DNA of 43,128 nt from an uncultured Bacteroidota bacterium. Its GTDB lineage: Bacteria; Bacteroidota; Bacteroidia; Chitinophagales; Chitinophagaceae. The notes beneath the pieces are model-generated. The model saw only the letters and a program-made list of their open reading frames with translations, was not told the DNA's origin and did no database searches. Each line of letters opens with the position of its first letter. Positions within the stretch are counted from its first letter, which is position 1. The position numbers and the translations under genes were made by a program. Shown one piece after another: positions 35,974 to 43,128 of the stretch. Location: contig CAIRYK010000001.1 in NCBI GenBank assembly GCA_903882805.1, forward strand, positions 1 through 43,128. Direction: 5' to 3'.

Positions 35974-36873
35974 TTAAAAAGAACGTACTGCTCGCACAGC
36001 GTCTGGGGCACCTTTTCCTACATAATACTGAGTTCCCACGGAGTTGAATACCTGATCATAAATTTGATTTGCATCAACTTCACTTGAGCTACAATACCAG
36101 TTGTAGGGAAGACTTGGAATAATATTCCTAACTATCCATAACTTGTTTAACTCATCTTTACTAGGCAAGTACCAATCAGTGTAGCCACCTCCCCGATAAT
36201 CACGACACAATTTGGCCGGTATACCTGATATACTGCAAACTGATAATATGGCTGTAGTATTTGCAGCTCCCGTACCTAAAGCTGTTCCTGTTGCCCCTGT
36301 AATTGTGCCATAGCAGCCCCAATCTATGCCATCACTTTGGTTGGCAGTAGATGCTATTAGCCCATGGGGTGTAATAGCGCTATACCCCGGGTCGCTAGGT
36401 TGTAGAATATAGGCTATTATACCACCTTGATATGGTTGCCCTATAAACAACGGCGTGGCAGTCACTGAAACCCAAGCCGGCACACCGCCGCTACTCAATG
36501 CCATTATCTGCCCGGGTAAACCAGAAGCTACTGTAACCCAGGTAGTTCCATTCCAATAAAGCATATCGCCAGTTGCAGAGCCTGCCGGCATATTGCCCAC
36601 CATGGTCTAGGCGATGCCAGTGTAATAGTAATAACCCGCAGTTCCGTCTGTTTGAAAGATCATCAAACCAATGGCTGGCGCTGCAATGGCATCTCTTTGT
36701 GCTGCAGTCATTCGCGGCACCAATACGCCTTTATTCGTACTGGCTATATCCAGTATCGCAGACGAATCGGCTGTGGAGCCAGTAGAGTTGTAGGCTATTC
36801 CCTGCGCTTTTGCGCCAAAGGTTCCTAAAAGCGCAAGCATTGCTAATACGCAACTTAAAATTAAACGTTTCAT
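35974..36873 (-). pseudogene. DUF1566-type surface protein gene interrupted by an in-frame amber codon
   Basis: ATG 36873 opens an 88-codon frame with the same signal peptide and N-terminus as the next gene (MKRLILSC, AKAQGIAYNSTGS). It ends at a TAG at 36609-36607, codon 89. The frame continues without shift as ...TMVGNMPAGSATGDMLYWN... and ends with the DUF1566/Lcl-type domain (CRDYRGGGYTDWYLPSKDELNKL..., ending AVRAVRSF). The codon before and after suggest an original TGG (Trp) in 'TGIAWTM', as related sequences have 'YYYNG..W'. So one G-to-A change probably broke a 299-residue protein. It could instead be a sequencing error. Reading through the TAG would restore the full product. Confidence 0.8.
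36607..36609 (-). other. In-frame amber stop codon at codon 89
   Basis: Codons around the stop read GGC ATC GCC TAG ACC ATG GTG. The reading frame is unchanged on both sides, and both halves match the intact neighbour. Confidence 0.85.
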
Positions 36874-36903
36874 AAATCTGTATTGGTTATAAAATTTGAA
36901 TTA

Positions 36904-38475
36904 TTAAAATGAGCGAACAGCACGGACATAAAAAGTGCCGTACTTATAGTTAGTTGACTGTGAACCAGTTGAGAAATGCTGGATCATCCCATAGATGCCC
37001 GCATCACTGGAACTCCAATACCATACACCGGATAAACCACCTATGATAGCCCGGTTAAGAAACAACTTATTCAATTCATCTTGGGACGGCAAATACCAAT
37101 CATTATAGCCGCCACCGTTGTAAGATCGGCATGACTTCGCAGCGTAACTTGCTGTCGTCCCCCCTAATGCAATTATGGAATTTGTATTATTCATACCTCC
37201 GCCGATATGTGTCGCAAGCCCAATTGCGGTGTACCAATAGGCTGAGGGTAAGAATTCATTGGATGTACTTTGGTCGACGAGCGCACATATTAAACCATGT
37301 TGTATTAATGGGTCGTATCCAAGATCACCTGATTGTAAAATATAATATACTTTACCGCCGCCATAGGACGCACCTATACTCAAATTAAGAGTAGGATTAG
37401 AGTTAATATTCGGATTAACCCATACCCAAGTTGGGGATCCTGAACTTGCCTGTAGAACCTGGCCATATCTACCAGCACCCACAAGTGTCCATGCACTTCC
37501 ACTCCAATAAAGCATGTCGCCTATGGTGCTGCCTGCAGGCAAAGAATTGATGGTATTTGTAGATACTGCGGTAATTCTACCTTTTGTATTTACCGTAATG
37601 GTAGGTATTGAAGTCAAACTACCATAAGACCCTGCCGCTACACCTGTATTGGTAAGTGTTGGGTTAGGATAAGTACCCGTAAGGTCACCTCCTGCTGAGC
37701 CGCCGGGAGTTACATCGGTTGGGGTCGCCCAAGTATTATCTCCACGTAGAAATGTGGAAGCCGTTCTGCTGCCAGTAGCGCTCATATCTGTTAGTGATAT
37801 ACTTGATCCTAAACTTAATTTAGAATAAGCTATTGCTGCAATTGAGCTCACATCAGAATTAACAATAGTTCCATCTAATATTTTTGCTGATGTGATAACA
37901 TTACTTGCAATTGAAGGGTTAGGATAAGTACCCGTAAGGTCACCTCCTGCTGAGCCGCCGGGAGTTACACCGGTTGGGGTCGCCCAAGTATTATCTCCTC
38001 TCAAAAATGTACTTGATGAGGCGGTACCGCTGCTTGCTAATTGTCCTGTAGATACCATTCCAGTTGTAAGATTACTTGCGTTCAGGTTAGTTACTACACT
38101 CCCACTCACAGCTGGCAAGGCCCCGCTGCCATCCAGTTGCACCAGTTGAGTAGCGCCATTGAAGGTATTGCCCTGGGTGGTTACATTGGTATATGCATTC
38201 AGCGACACCCAGGTGCTGCCATTGTAAAAATAAAATCCAGAAGGTCCATCAGTTTGAAAGACCATCAAACCAATGGCTGGCGCTGCAATTGAGCCTCTTT
38301 GCGCTCCCGTCATTCGCGGCACCAATACGCCTTTATTAGTACTGGCTATATCCAGTATCGCAGACGAATCGGCTGTGGAGCCAGTAGAGTTGTAGGCTAT
38401 TCCCTGCGCTTTTGCGCCAAAGGTGCCTAAAAGCGCAAGCATTGCTAATGCGCAACTTAAAATTAAACGTTTCAT
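36904..38475 (-). CDS. Secreted tail-fibre-like protein with C-terminal DUF1566 (Lcl-type) domain
   Basis: From ATG 38475 the product has 523 aa; the frame opens 31 codons earlier, but only this start gives the signal peptide MKRLILSCALAMLALLGTFGAKA. The N-terminal part (ILDIASTNKGVLVPRMT, IGLMVFQTDG) is common in Bacteroidota surface proteins. A low-complexity middle of about 250 residues has GGDLTGTYPNP units and GDNTWATPT, like phage tail fibres and collagen-like spike proteins. The last 90 residues (CRSYNGGGYNDWYLPSQDELNKLF, ending VRAVRSF) form a DUF1566 domain, often found on phage receptors and surface adhesins. No T9SS signal is present. The gene sits 30 bases upstream of the interrupted copy, and the two share their leader. 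Confidence 0.85.
   Translation of the reverse strand: MKRLILSCALAMLALLGTFGAKAQGIAYNSTGSTADSSAILDIASTNKGVLVPRMTGAQRGSIAAPAIGLMVFQTDGPSGFYFYNGSTWVSLNAYTNVTTQGNTFNGATQLVQLDGSGALPAVSGSVVTNLNASNLTTGMVSTGQLASSGTASSSTFLRGDNTWATPTGVTPGGSAGGDLTGTYPNPSIASNVITSAKILDGTIVNSDVSSIAAIAYSKLSLGSSISLTDMSATGSRTASTFLRGDNTWATPTDVTPGGSAGGDLTGTYPNPTLTNTGVAAGSYGSLTSIPTITVNTKGRITAVSTNTINSLPAGSTIGDMLYWSGSAWTLVGAGRYGQVLQASSGSPTWVWVNPNINSNPTLNLSIGASYGGGKVYYILQSGDLGYDPLIQHGLICALVDQSTSNEFLPSAYWYTAIGLATHIGGGMNNTNSIIALGGTTASYAAKSCRSYNGGGYNDWYLPSQDELNKLFLNRAIIGGLSGVWYWSSSDAGIYGMIQHFSTGSQSTNYKYGTFYVRAVRSF
37661..37998. repeat. 83-base direct repeat inside the intact DUF1566-type gene
   Basis: Copies at 37661-37743 and 37916-37998 differ at a single base (the cat/cac codon near the middle). 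The offset is 255 bases, or 85 codons. They encode GDNTWATPT followed by GGSAGGDLTGTYPNP. The near identity suggests a recent duplication or gene conversion. Confidence 0.9.
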
Positions 38476-38935
38476 ATATATTAATTGTATTTTAAACAAA
38501 ATTGAATAACCATAAAATGCCGCCCGAAAGCGAATATCCTTCCTATTTGTAATTGCAAACGGTAGCATAGCGCCACCTGCTTGCGCATATTTGCCTATGG
38601 CGAGAGATTTTTATTTGGTATGGTAATGGCATGAGGCGCTATAGCGCAACGGCAATAGCGGGCTATACAGAATACCGTTTGGGTAAAGGTGAAATCAGCG
38701 CTCGAGTATGCCGGGATGAACTGTTTTATCGAGGTTATATTCTCGATAAAAAGCGCCAAAAAATTATAGGTATTTTTCATAATTTCTTTTTTGTAAAGAA
38801 ACTGCTAAAAATCCTTTCAAAAAATCCCTAATTCCAATGATTTTTTACCTAAAATATGCAGTAGTGACATACTCGAATCAACAAAGCGAACAAAATGTCA
38901 CACCTTATAAAACATGTTTAATGCAAATACAGAAG
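38476..38935. other. Intergenic region with a 10-bp perfect inverted repeat and ATCCCTAA motif
   Basis: No convincing gene is present. TTTTATCGAG (38724-38733) and CTCGATAAAA (38742-38751) form a perfect 10-bp stem with an 8-base loop. No T-rich tail follows on the minus strand, so a plain terminator is doubtful. One copy of the recurring motif, ATCCCTAA, lies at 38824-38831. The region would carry the promoter of the DUF1566-type operon. Confidence 0.5.
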
Positions 38936-39571
38936 CTATACCAGATTATATTGCAAGGCTTTAATAATAGCTTCATTGCCTGAGCTCACCTGCAGTTTCT
39001 TGTATATATTTTTGAGATGGGTATTTATTGTAGAATAGGAAACGCAACAAGAGGTAGCTATCATTTTGTAGCTTGAACCACGCACAAGATACCTCAGCAC
39101 TTCAGCTTCTCGTGAACTGAGGTTGAAATGATTAATAATGATTTTCGACTGATTGAAAAAATTCAAAACCCTACGGGCAATTTCGGGAGTCATTACTATC
39201 CCTCCATTATAAATATCACAGATAGCATCTAGAAATTTATCAGGGTTTGTTTTTTTGAGTATATAGCCATCGGCCCCGGCCTTCATGGCATTAAATATCT
39301 TATCGTCGTCCTCAAAAATTGTTTGAATAATTACTTTCTGATTTGGAAAATTATTTTTTAATAATCTTAAGCCTTCTATACCATTTACATAGGGCATATC
39401 GATATCCATAAGAATGATATCTGCCGAGGTGTTCGCAACAATTTCTACAACATCCCTACAGTCTTCGTATGCGCCGAGACATGTAAAGCCTGCAGTATTG
39501 TCCAGCAACAACTTTAACAGTTCTTTTCTGGGTTTATTGTCTTCAAATATAATTACACCTATATCCTTCAC
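38936..39571 (-). CDS. NarL/LuxR-family response regulator
   Basis: The 211-aa product starts at GTG 39571; an in-frame TAG ten codons or fewer upstream excludes an ATG start. The receiver has FEDN (9-12), phosphosite Asp56 in ILMDIDMPYVNG, Thr84 in IQTIF and Lys106 in LKKTNP. The LuxR-type helix-turn-helix lies at about 148-205 (LSSREAEVLRYLVRGSSYKM, STINTHLKNIYKKLQ). It is the partner of the propeller kinase, whose stop lies 43 bases upstream in the same direction. It probably acts as a transcription activator. The adjacent DUF1566-type operon and the Big_2 gene are possible targets, but this is inference from position only. Confidence 0.93.
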   Translation of the reverse strand: MKDIGVIIFEDNKPRKELLKLLLDNTAGFTCLGAYEDCRDVVEIVANTSADIILMDIDMPYVNGIEGLRLLKNNFPNQKVIIQTIFEDDDKIFNAMKAGADGYILKKTNPDKFLDAICDIYNGGIVMTPEIARRVLNFFNQSKIIINHFNLSSREAEVLRYLVRGSSYKMIATSCCVSYSTINTHLKNIYKKLQVSSGNEAIIKALQYNLV

Positions 39572-39614
39572 TTTACAAAACTATACTAACGCCGTCTTGT
39601 TTACCTCCCTATCA

Positions 39615-42600
39615 TTAGTAGTGTATATTAAATTTAATATACACTTTAATCTCCGTGCCGATATCTATAGTAGAATTGATTAAAATATCCCAATTTAGTT
39701 CGCCGGCCCTTTTTTGCATGCTTTTCAGACCAAAACCGGTGGACGAGCTAAATTGTTCGTTGATTGAAAACCCTTTTCCATTATCTTTTACAATCAACAC
39801 TATTTCTTTGCTTTTAACAGCTTGAAAAGTAAAAGACACCTTAGTTGCGCCGGAGTGTTTCGCAATATTATTTATTGCTTCTTTCAAGATTAAGTAAATA
39901 TTCTTTTTCTCTACTGGATTCAATTTTATTTTACTATCGTTGTTTAAAGAATGTAGCGCAATGGAACAACCAATTGGCTCAAGGGTTTCTACGGCAAAAT
40001 TCATTACCCTATTTATCACATTAGCTAACGTATCTGAATTACCATTTAACGACCAGACTATGTCATTCATAGACTCCATCATATTGCTGGTATTGTCTTG
40101 AATTCCGTTTATCCAATTAGCAAGATCGGTACTTTCATCGCCATATTTACGTTTTATAAGCGTACTGGCTATAGCTATGCTACTCAATGTACTGCCAATA
40201 TCGTCATGAAGGTCATTAGCAATTCTGTTACGCAATTCATTAATTCTATTTGATCTGGAAATTCTAAGTATATAAATTAAATATAAGCTCGAAAGAGCAA
40301 TTATCACAATCAAGCCTTTAAACCACCATTTATTCCACCAGGGCGAATCAACTATAATATCGATTGATGTTATATTGCGCGACCATTCGCCACCCAAAAC
40401 AGAGGCCCTTACATTAAACGTGTATTTGCCCGGGCTAAGATTAGTAAATGTAGCTGTGTTATTATTGTTTGTTTCTACCCAGTCTTTATCAAATCCTGTT
40501 AATAGATACTGATACCGTTTATTATTTGCAGGTAGATAATCCATTGCGGCAAACTCAATGGTAAACATATTTTTTTCTGGAGGGACGACCATTAGTCTGG
40601 CAAACTGAATTGGACAATTAATGATACTAGTATCCGTTTTGTAATGAAATACTTTGTTGTTAAACGACAACTGCGTGAGCATAACTTTAGTATTTGTCGC
40701 TATATCAGTTGAAAAGCTTTGTGGCTTAAAGGTAATATAACCCATTATGCCACCAAAAATCAACTCACTATCATTCACTCGTCCGTACTCATACCTGTTA
40801 AACTCTTTGTGAGGTAGCCCGTCTTCCTGTGTATAGGTTCTTACCTTAATATTTTTAATGTTAGAGTCGAGTTTTAACTGAGCCAAACCAGAATTGGTAC
40901 TCACCCATAAGTTTCCTGATTTGTCTGATATTACTCCATAAACTACGTTATTGAGCAAACCATCATTTACAGTAAAATGAGAAACAGTTGATTTATTTAT
41001 ATCAAATCGCTCAAGACCATAGCCGTTTGTACCAATCCATAAATATCTGTTTGGCTCTTTAGGGTCAGGCGTTATCGAAAATAAGTCATCGCTATTCAGC
41101 GAGGTTGTATCCTTATTATTGTGCCTAAATACCTGCCAATCCTTTTTTTGCCTGTTAAATCTGTATAAACCTTTACTTGTGGTAATCCACAATATTCCAT
41201 TTTTACCCTCGTAAACTTTCGATACATACCGATTTTCACTAAATTTAGCGATACCTGGAATAACATCAATACCAATTACGGATTCTTTATTGATATCAAT
41301 CGTAATCAATCGCATTTCGGACTTATAAGGAACAAATACGACCAAATTTTTCGTTCGCAGATTTAATATGCTCTTGTCCTTTAGTACTTTCAGATAGGAA
41401 TGAAGATTTTTTTCATAGTTGAAATCAACAAGCGGCTTGTCATTTTTACTCAAATCTTCAATCAATTTACTGAATATTGTATAATACTCTTCATTGATAC
41501 GAGAATCTCTAAATTGAGGATCAACATTGTATGAATATACTGTATTGTAAAATGTATCCAATAAAAAAGGAATAGTGGTTTTGTCATTAATGGCAATATC
41601 ACTTACAATAGCCTGCCTTCTACCGTCAAATCTAACTACACCCGAAATCATAGAAAACAGCCACCATGCGTTATCCCGATCAAGTAGCCCTATGGATGTA
41701 ACATTACCAATATTAGTACGAAGTTCAGAAAAATTTTCTATATCCAAATCACACAATAAGTATCCTTTATTTGTTTGAAGTATAATCTGATTTTCATAAA
41801 TATCAGAACAAAAAACTACATTTACATTACTATCTGCAATATTTATAGTGTTTTCTATTTTGCATTCCTTATAATTGTATATGACGACGCCTCTTGTGGT
41901 TACTATTGCTACTTTAGGTATATTATGCATCTTTTTTAATAACAATATGCGGTAATTGCCTTTCAAAAAAGATGAAAAATCAATAACGTTAAACAGCCAA
42001 TGATCCGATTTGGGGTTTTTGGAAACTAATAATGCAGATTTTAAATCATAATAAAATAACGAATCTTTGCTAATAACAGATATATTAAGACCGTGGACAA
42101 ATAAATCGTTTCCGGAATGTTTGAGCGAATCATTTATTGAAAGCTCGACAATTTGTTGTTCTATTGAATTAAAATTGCTACTGATTACATTTCTTATGTC
42201 AAAATAAATAATTGTACCGTTAGCGCATACGAACATGCGATTGTCTACCAGATTAATGTAATCAATCTGCGAAAATTGGGGATTAACTGTCGTATGATAA
42301 ATAATCTGGTGAAATTCATCTTTTCTTTTATTGTATGCACACAGACCTTTATTATTGCCAATCCACATATTTCCATAATTATCGTCAGTGATACACGTTA
42401 CATAATTATCTGGCAATGAAAATCTATCGGATGGGTTGTTCCGATATACAGTTACGCGATACCCATCATATTTATTTAATCCATCTTTAGTGCAAAACCA
42501 AATAAACCCTTCTTTATCTTGATAAATGCACCTAACATAGTACTGTGATAATCCATCTTTAGGGGAAAACAATTCAAATTTCAGATCTTTTGCCCTGTTA

Positions 42601-42698
42601 CCGAAGCCAGCAAATGTTTCTATTGAGCTAAACAAACAACACAGAGAATTTAATATACCTATAATATATATTGAAATAGCAGAATGTGCATTAAACAT
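39615..42698 (-). CDS. Propeller/Y_Y_Y sensor histidine kinase (HisKA_3 type)
   Basis: The 1027-aa product has a signal or anchor helix, then a ligand-binding region with many two-component propeller repeats (F..DG....YV..I..D..GF.WF.T..GL..YDG). These start with SPKDGLSQYYVRCIYQD and recur up to LWVSTNSGLAQL. A Y_Y_Y domain follows (about 690-780, YQYLLTGFDKDWVETN, FTNLSPGKYTFNVRAS), then one membrane helix (about 793-812). The kinase core is HisKA_3 with DLHDDIGSTLSSI (His831), an N-box EAINNIAKHS, and DNGKGF. This is the NarL/NarX-type core that pairs with LuxR-type regulators, here the gene at 38936. It lacks the AraC and receiver domains of the large polysaccharide-sensing hybrid kinases. 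The signal is probably extracellular. Start ATG 42698. Confidence 0.93.
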   Translation of the reverse strand: MFNAHSAISIYIIGILNSLCCLFSSIETFAGFGNRAKDLKFELFSPKDGLSQYYVRCIYQDKEGFIWFCTKDGLNKYDGYRVTVYRNNPSDRFSLPDNYVTCITDDNYGNMWIGNNKGLCAYNKRKDEFHQIIYHTTVNPQFSQIDYINLVDNRMFVCANGTIIYFDIRNVISSNFNSIEQQIVELSINDSLKHSGNDLFVHGLNISVISKDSLFYYDLKSALLVSKNPKSDHWLFNVIDFSSFLKGNYRILLLKKMHNIPKVAIVTTRGVVIYNYKECKIENTINIADSNVNVVFCSDIYENQIILQTNKGYLLCDLDIENFSELRTNIGNVTSIGLLDRDNAWWLFSMISGVVRFDGRRQAIVSDIAINDKTTIPFLLDTFYNTVYSYNVDPQFRDSRINEEYYTIFSKLIEDLSKNDKPLVDFNYEKNLHSYLKVLKDKSILNLRTKNLVVFVPYKSEMRLITIDINKESVIGIDVIPGIAKFSENRYVSKVYEGKNGILWITTSKGLYRFNRQKKDWQVFRHNNKDTTSLNSDDLFSITPDPKEPNRYLWIGTNGYGLERFDINKSTVSHFTVNDGLLNNVVYGVISDKSGNLWVSTNSGLAQLKLDSNIKNIKVRTYTQEDGLPHKEFNRYEYGRVNDSELIFGGIMGYITFKPQSFSTDIATNTKVMLTQLSFNNKVFHYKTDTSIINCPIQFARLMVVPPEKNMFTIEFAAMDYLPANNKRYQYLLTGFDKDWVETNNNNTATFTNLSPGKYTFNVRASVLGGEWSRNITSIDIIVDSPWWNKWWFKGLIVIIALSSLYLIYILRISRSNRINELRNRIANDLHDDIGSTLSSIAIASTLIKRKYGDESTDLANWINGIQDNTSNMMESMNDIVWSLNGNSDTLANVINRVMNFAVETLEPIGCSIALHSLNNDSKIKLNPVEKKNIYLILKEAINNIAKHSGATKVSFTFQAVKSKEIVLIVKDNGKGFSINEQFSSSTGFGLKSMQKRAGELNWDILINSTIDIGTEIKVYIKFNIHY

Positions 42699-42739
42699 AG
42701 AGCAACTCTCATGAGGTTGACGACAATAATAAATCCTTG

Positions 42740-42747
42740 CAAACCTA
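42740..42747 (-). promoter_or_regulatory. Possible -7 promoter element of the propeller kinase
   Basis: TAGGTTTG on the minus strand fully matches TAnnTTTG, 41 bases before the ATG at 42698. No clear TTG/TTTG is found at the right distance upstream. Confidence 0.35.
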
Positions 42748-42994
42748 AAATAAAATAATCACACTTGCACATATATAACTTCCACTAACCTCATCGTTAA
42801 AAACAAACCGTTAATGGAGCACTACTATACCTTTCCTACCTTTACCCATGCTATAATATATGCCCAATAAAAGGCTGGACAATTCCAGATAATACCAATT
42901 AGAGTTCATTTTTCGGCATACATTGGCATACTAACAAGCGTGTATTCGTCCTTCAAATACAATTGAGATAACTACTATCGCTTTGCTGAGGAAA

Positions 42995-43076
42995 AGCCCG
43001 AATGGGCTATAATATGCGTAGCCCCGGGAGTATCCCGGGGTAGGGAATTTCAAACACTCCCAACCCAGAATGGGTT
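42995..43076. repeat. REP-like cluster of three short hairpins
   Basis: Three stem-loops (5, 8 and 5 bp) lie in a row, and two of them have the form (A/G)(C)CC-loop-GGG. The arms are at 42995-42999/43004-43008, 43022-43029/43033-43040 and 43062-43066/43072-43076. Confidence 0.6.
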
Positions 43077-43128
43077 GAATGTGAATAGACAATATGGATT
43101 TGTAGTATAAAATAGCACATTCAACTCC

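Larger units (their letters stand above)
36651..38475. repeat. Duplicated 223-base leader shared by the two DUF1566-type genes
   Basis: Bases 36651-36873 match 38253-38475 at a constant offset of 1602 bases, with only a few substitutions. They encode the signal peptide and the ILDIASTNKGVLVPRM region. The span listed covers both copies and the sequence between them. Confidence 0.85.
42699..43128. other. Upstream region with a cluster of three hairpins
   Basis: No gene is visible. A -7-like box TAGGTTTG (minus strand, 42747-42740) fits the kinase gene. Near the right edge three hairpins lie within 82 bases: AGCCC-GAAT-GGGCT (42995-43008), CCCCGGGA-GTA-TCCCGGGG (43022-43040) and AACCC-AGAAT-GGGTT (43062-43076). 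They look like a REP-type intergenic repeat. Confidence 0.5.

Noticed and set aside
38595..38780. 61-codon minus-strand frame and an opposite 66-codon frame
   Set aside because: Both lie over the palindromic spacer and show no protein features.

Overview
The window looks like a chromosomal segment of a Bacteroidota member, most likely of the Chitinophagaceae or a near relative. The signs are an A+T-rich base composition, a fused murF-alr gene, four secreted proteins ending in type A type IX secretion (T9SS) sorting domains, the two-component 'propeller plus Y_Y_Y' sensor type, and upstream sequences that fit the Bacteroidota promoter pattern TTTG/TTG, 17-23 bases, TAnnTTTG. The species assignment is inference. 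I found no rRNA, tRNA, CRISPR array, transposase gene or phage module.

Layout. Positions 1-627 hold the start of a secreted NHL-repeat protein that runs off the left edge, followed by a small membrane protein and a 780-base gene-poor stretch. fusA (1989-4130) stands alone with a clear promoter and terminator. A large GT-C-like membrane protein (4373-6685) converges on a receiver/sensor pair (6682-9162) whose sensor has a dimerisation/phosphoacceptor domain but no ATPase domain. Between 9590 and 10792 lie two paralogous small membrane proteins with an unrecognised 92-aa protein between them. Next is a four-gene signalling cluster (10810-16934, minus strand): a LuxR-type response regulator, a lone receiver, a 1288-aa seven-PAS histidine kinase that starts with an HNOBA-like domain, and a receiver/kinase-like protein whose phosphoacceptor histidine is replaced by glutamine.

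From 17021 to 20776 are housekeeping genes: the murF-alr fusion (peptidoglycan) and queA (queuosine), separated by a strong hairpin. Two small exported proteins follow (20990-21967).

The right half is a surface/secretome region. It holds an M43-type metalloprotease (22081-24291), a 1723-aa Big_2-repeat protein (24543-29714), a 518-aa repeat protein (30087-31643), a 1266-aa Big_2-repeat protein on the other strand (32125-35925), and a tandem pair of DUF1566-type surface proteins. One of that pair is interrupted by an in-frame amber codon (35974-36873); the other is intact (36904-38475). A hybrid-propeller histidine kinase (39615-42698) and its NarL-type regulator (38936-39571) close the window. 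Intergenic spaces here carry short hairpin repeats resembling REP elements.

The most unusual items are the HNOBA-PAS7 kinase cluster with its His-to-Gln partner, the recurring intergenic motif TTAGGGAT (palindromic in front of the signalling cluster), the small-membrane-protein paralogue pair, and the two Cys-paired Big_2 giants with evidence of recent internal duplication. None of these is proven to be a new system from sequence alone.
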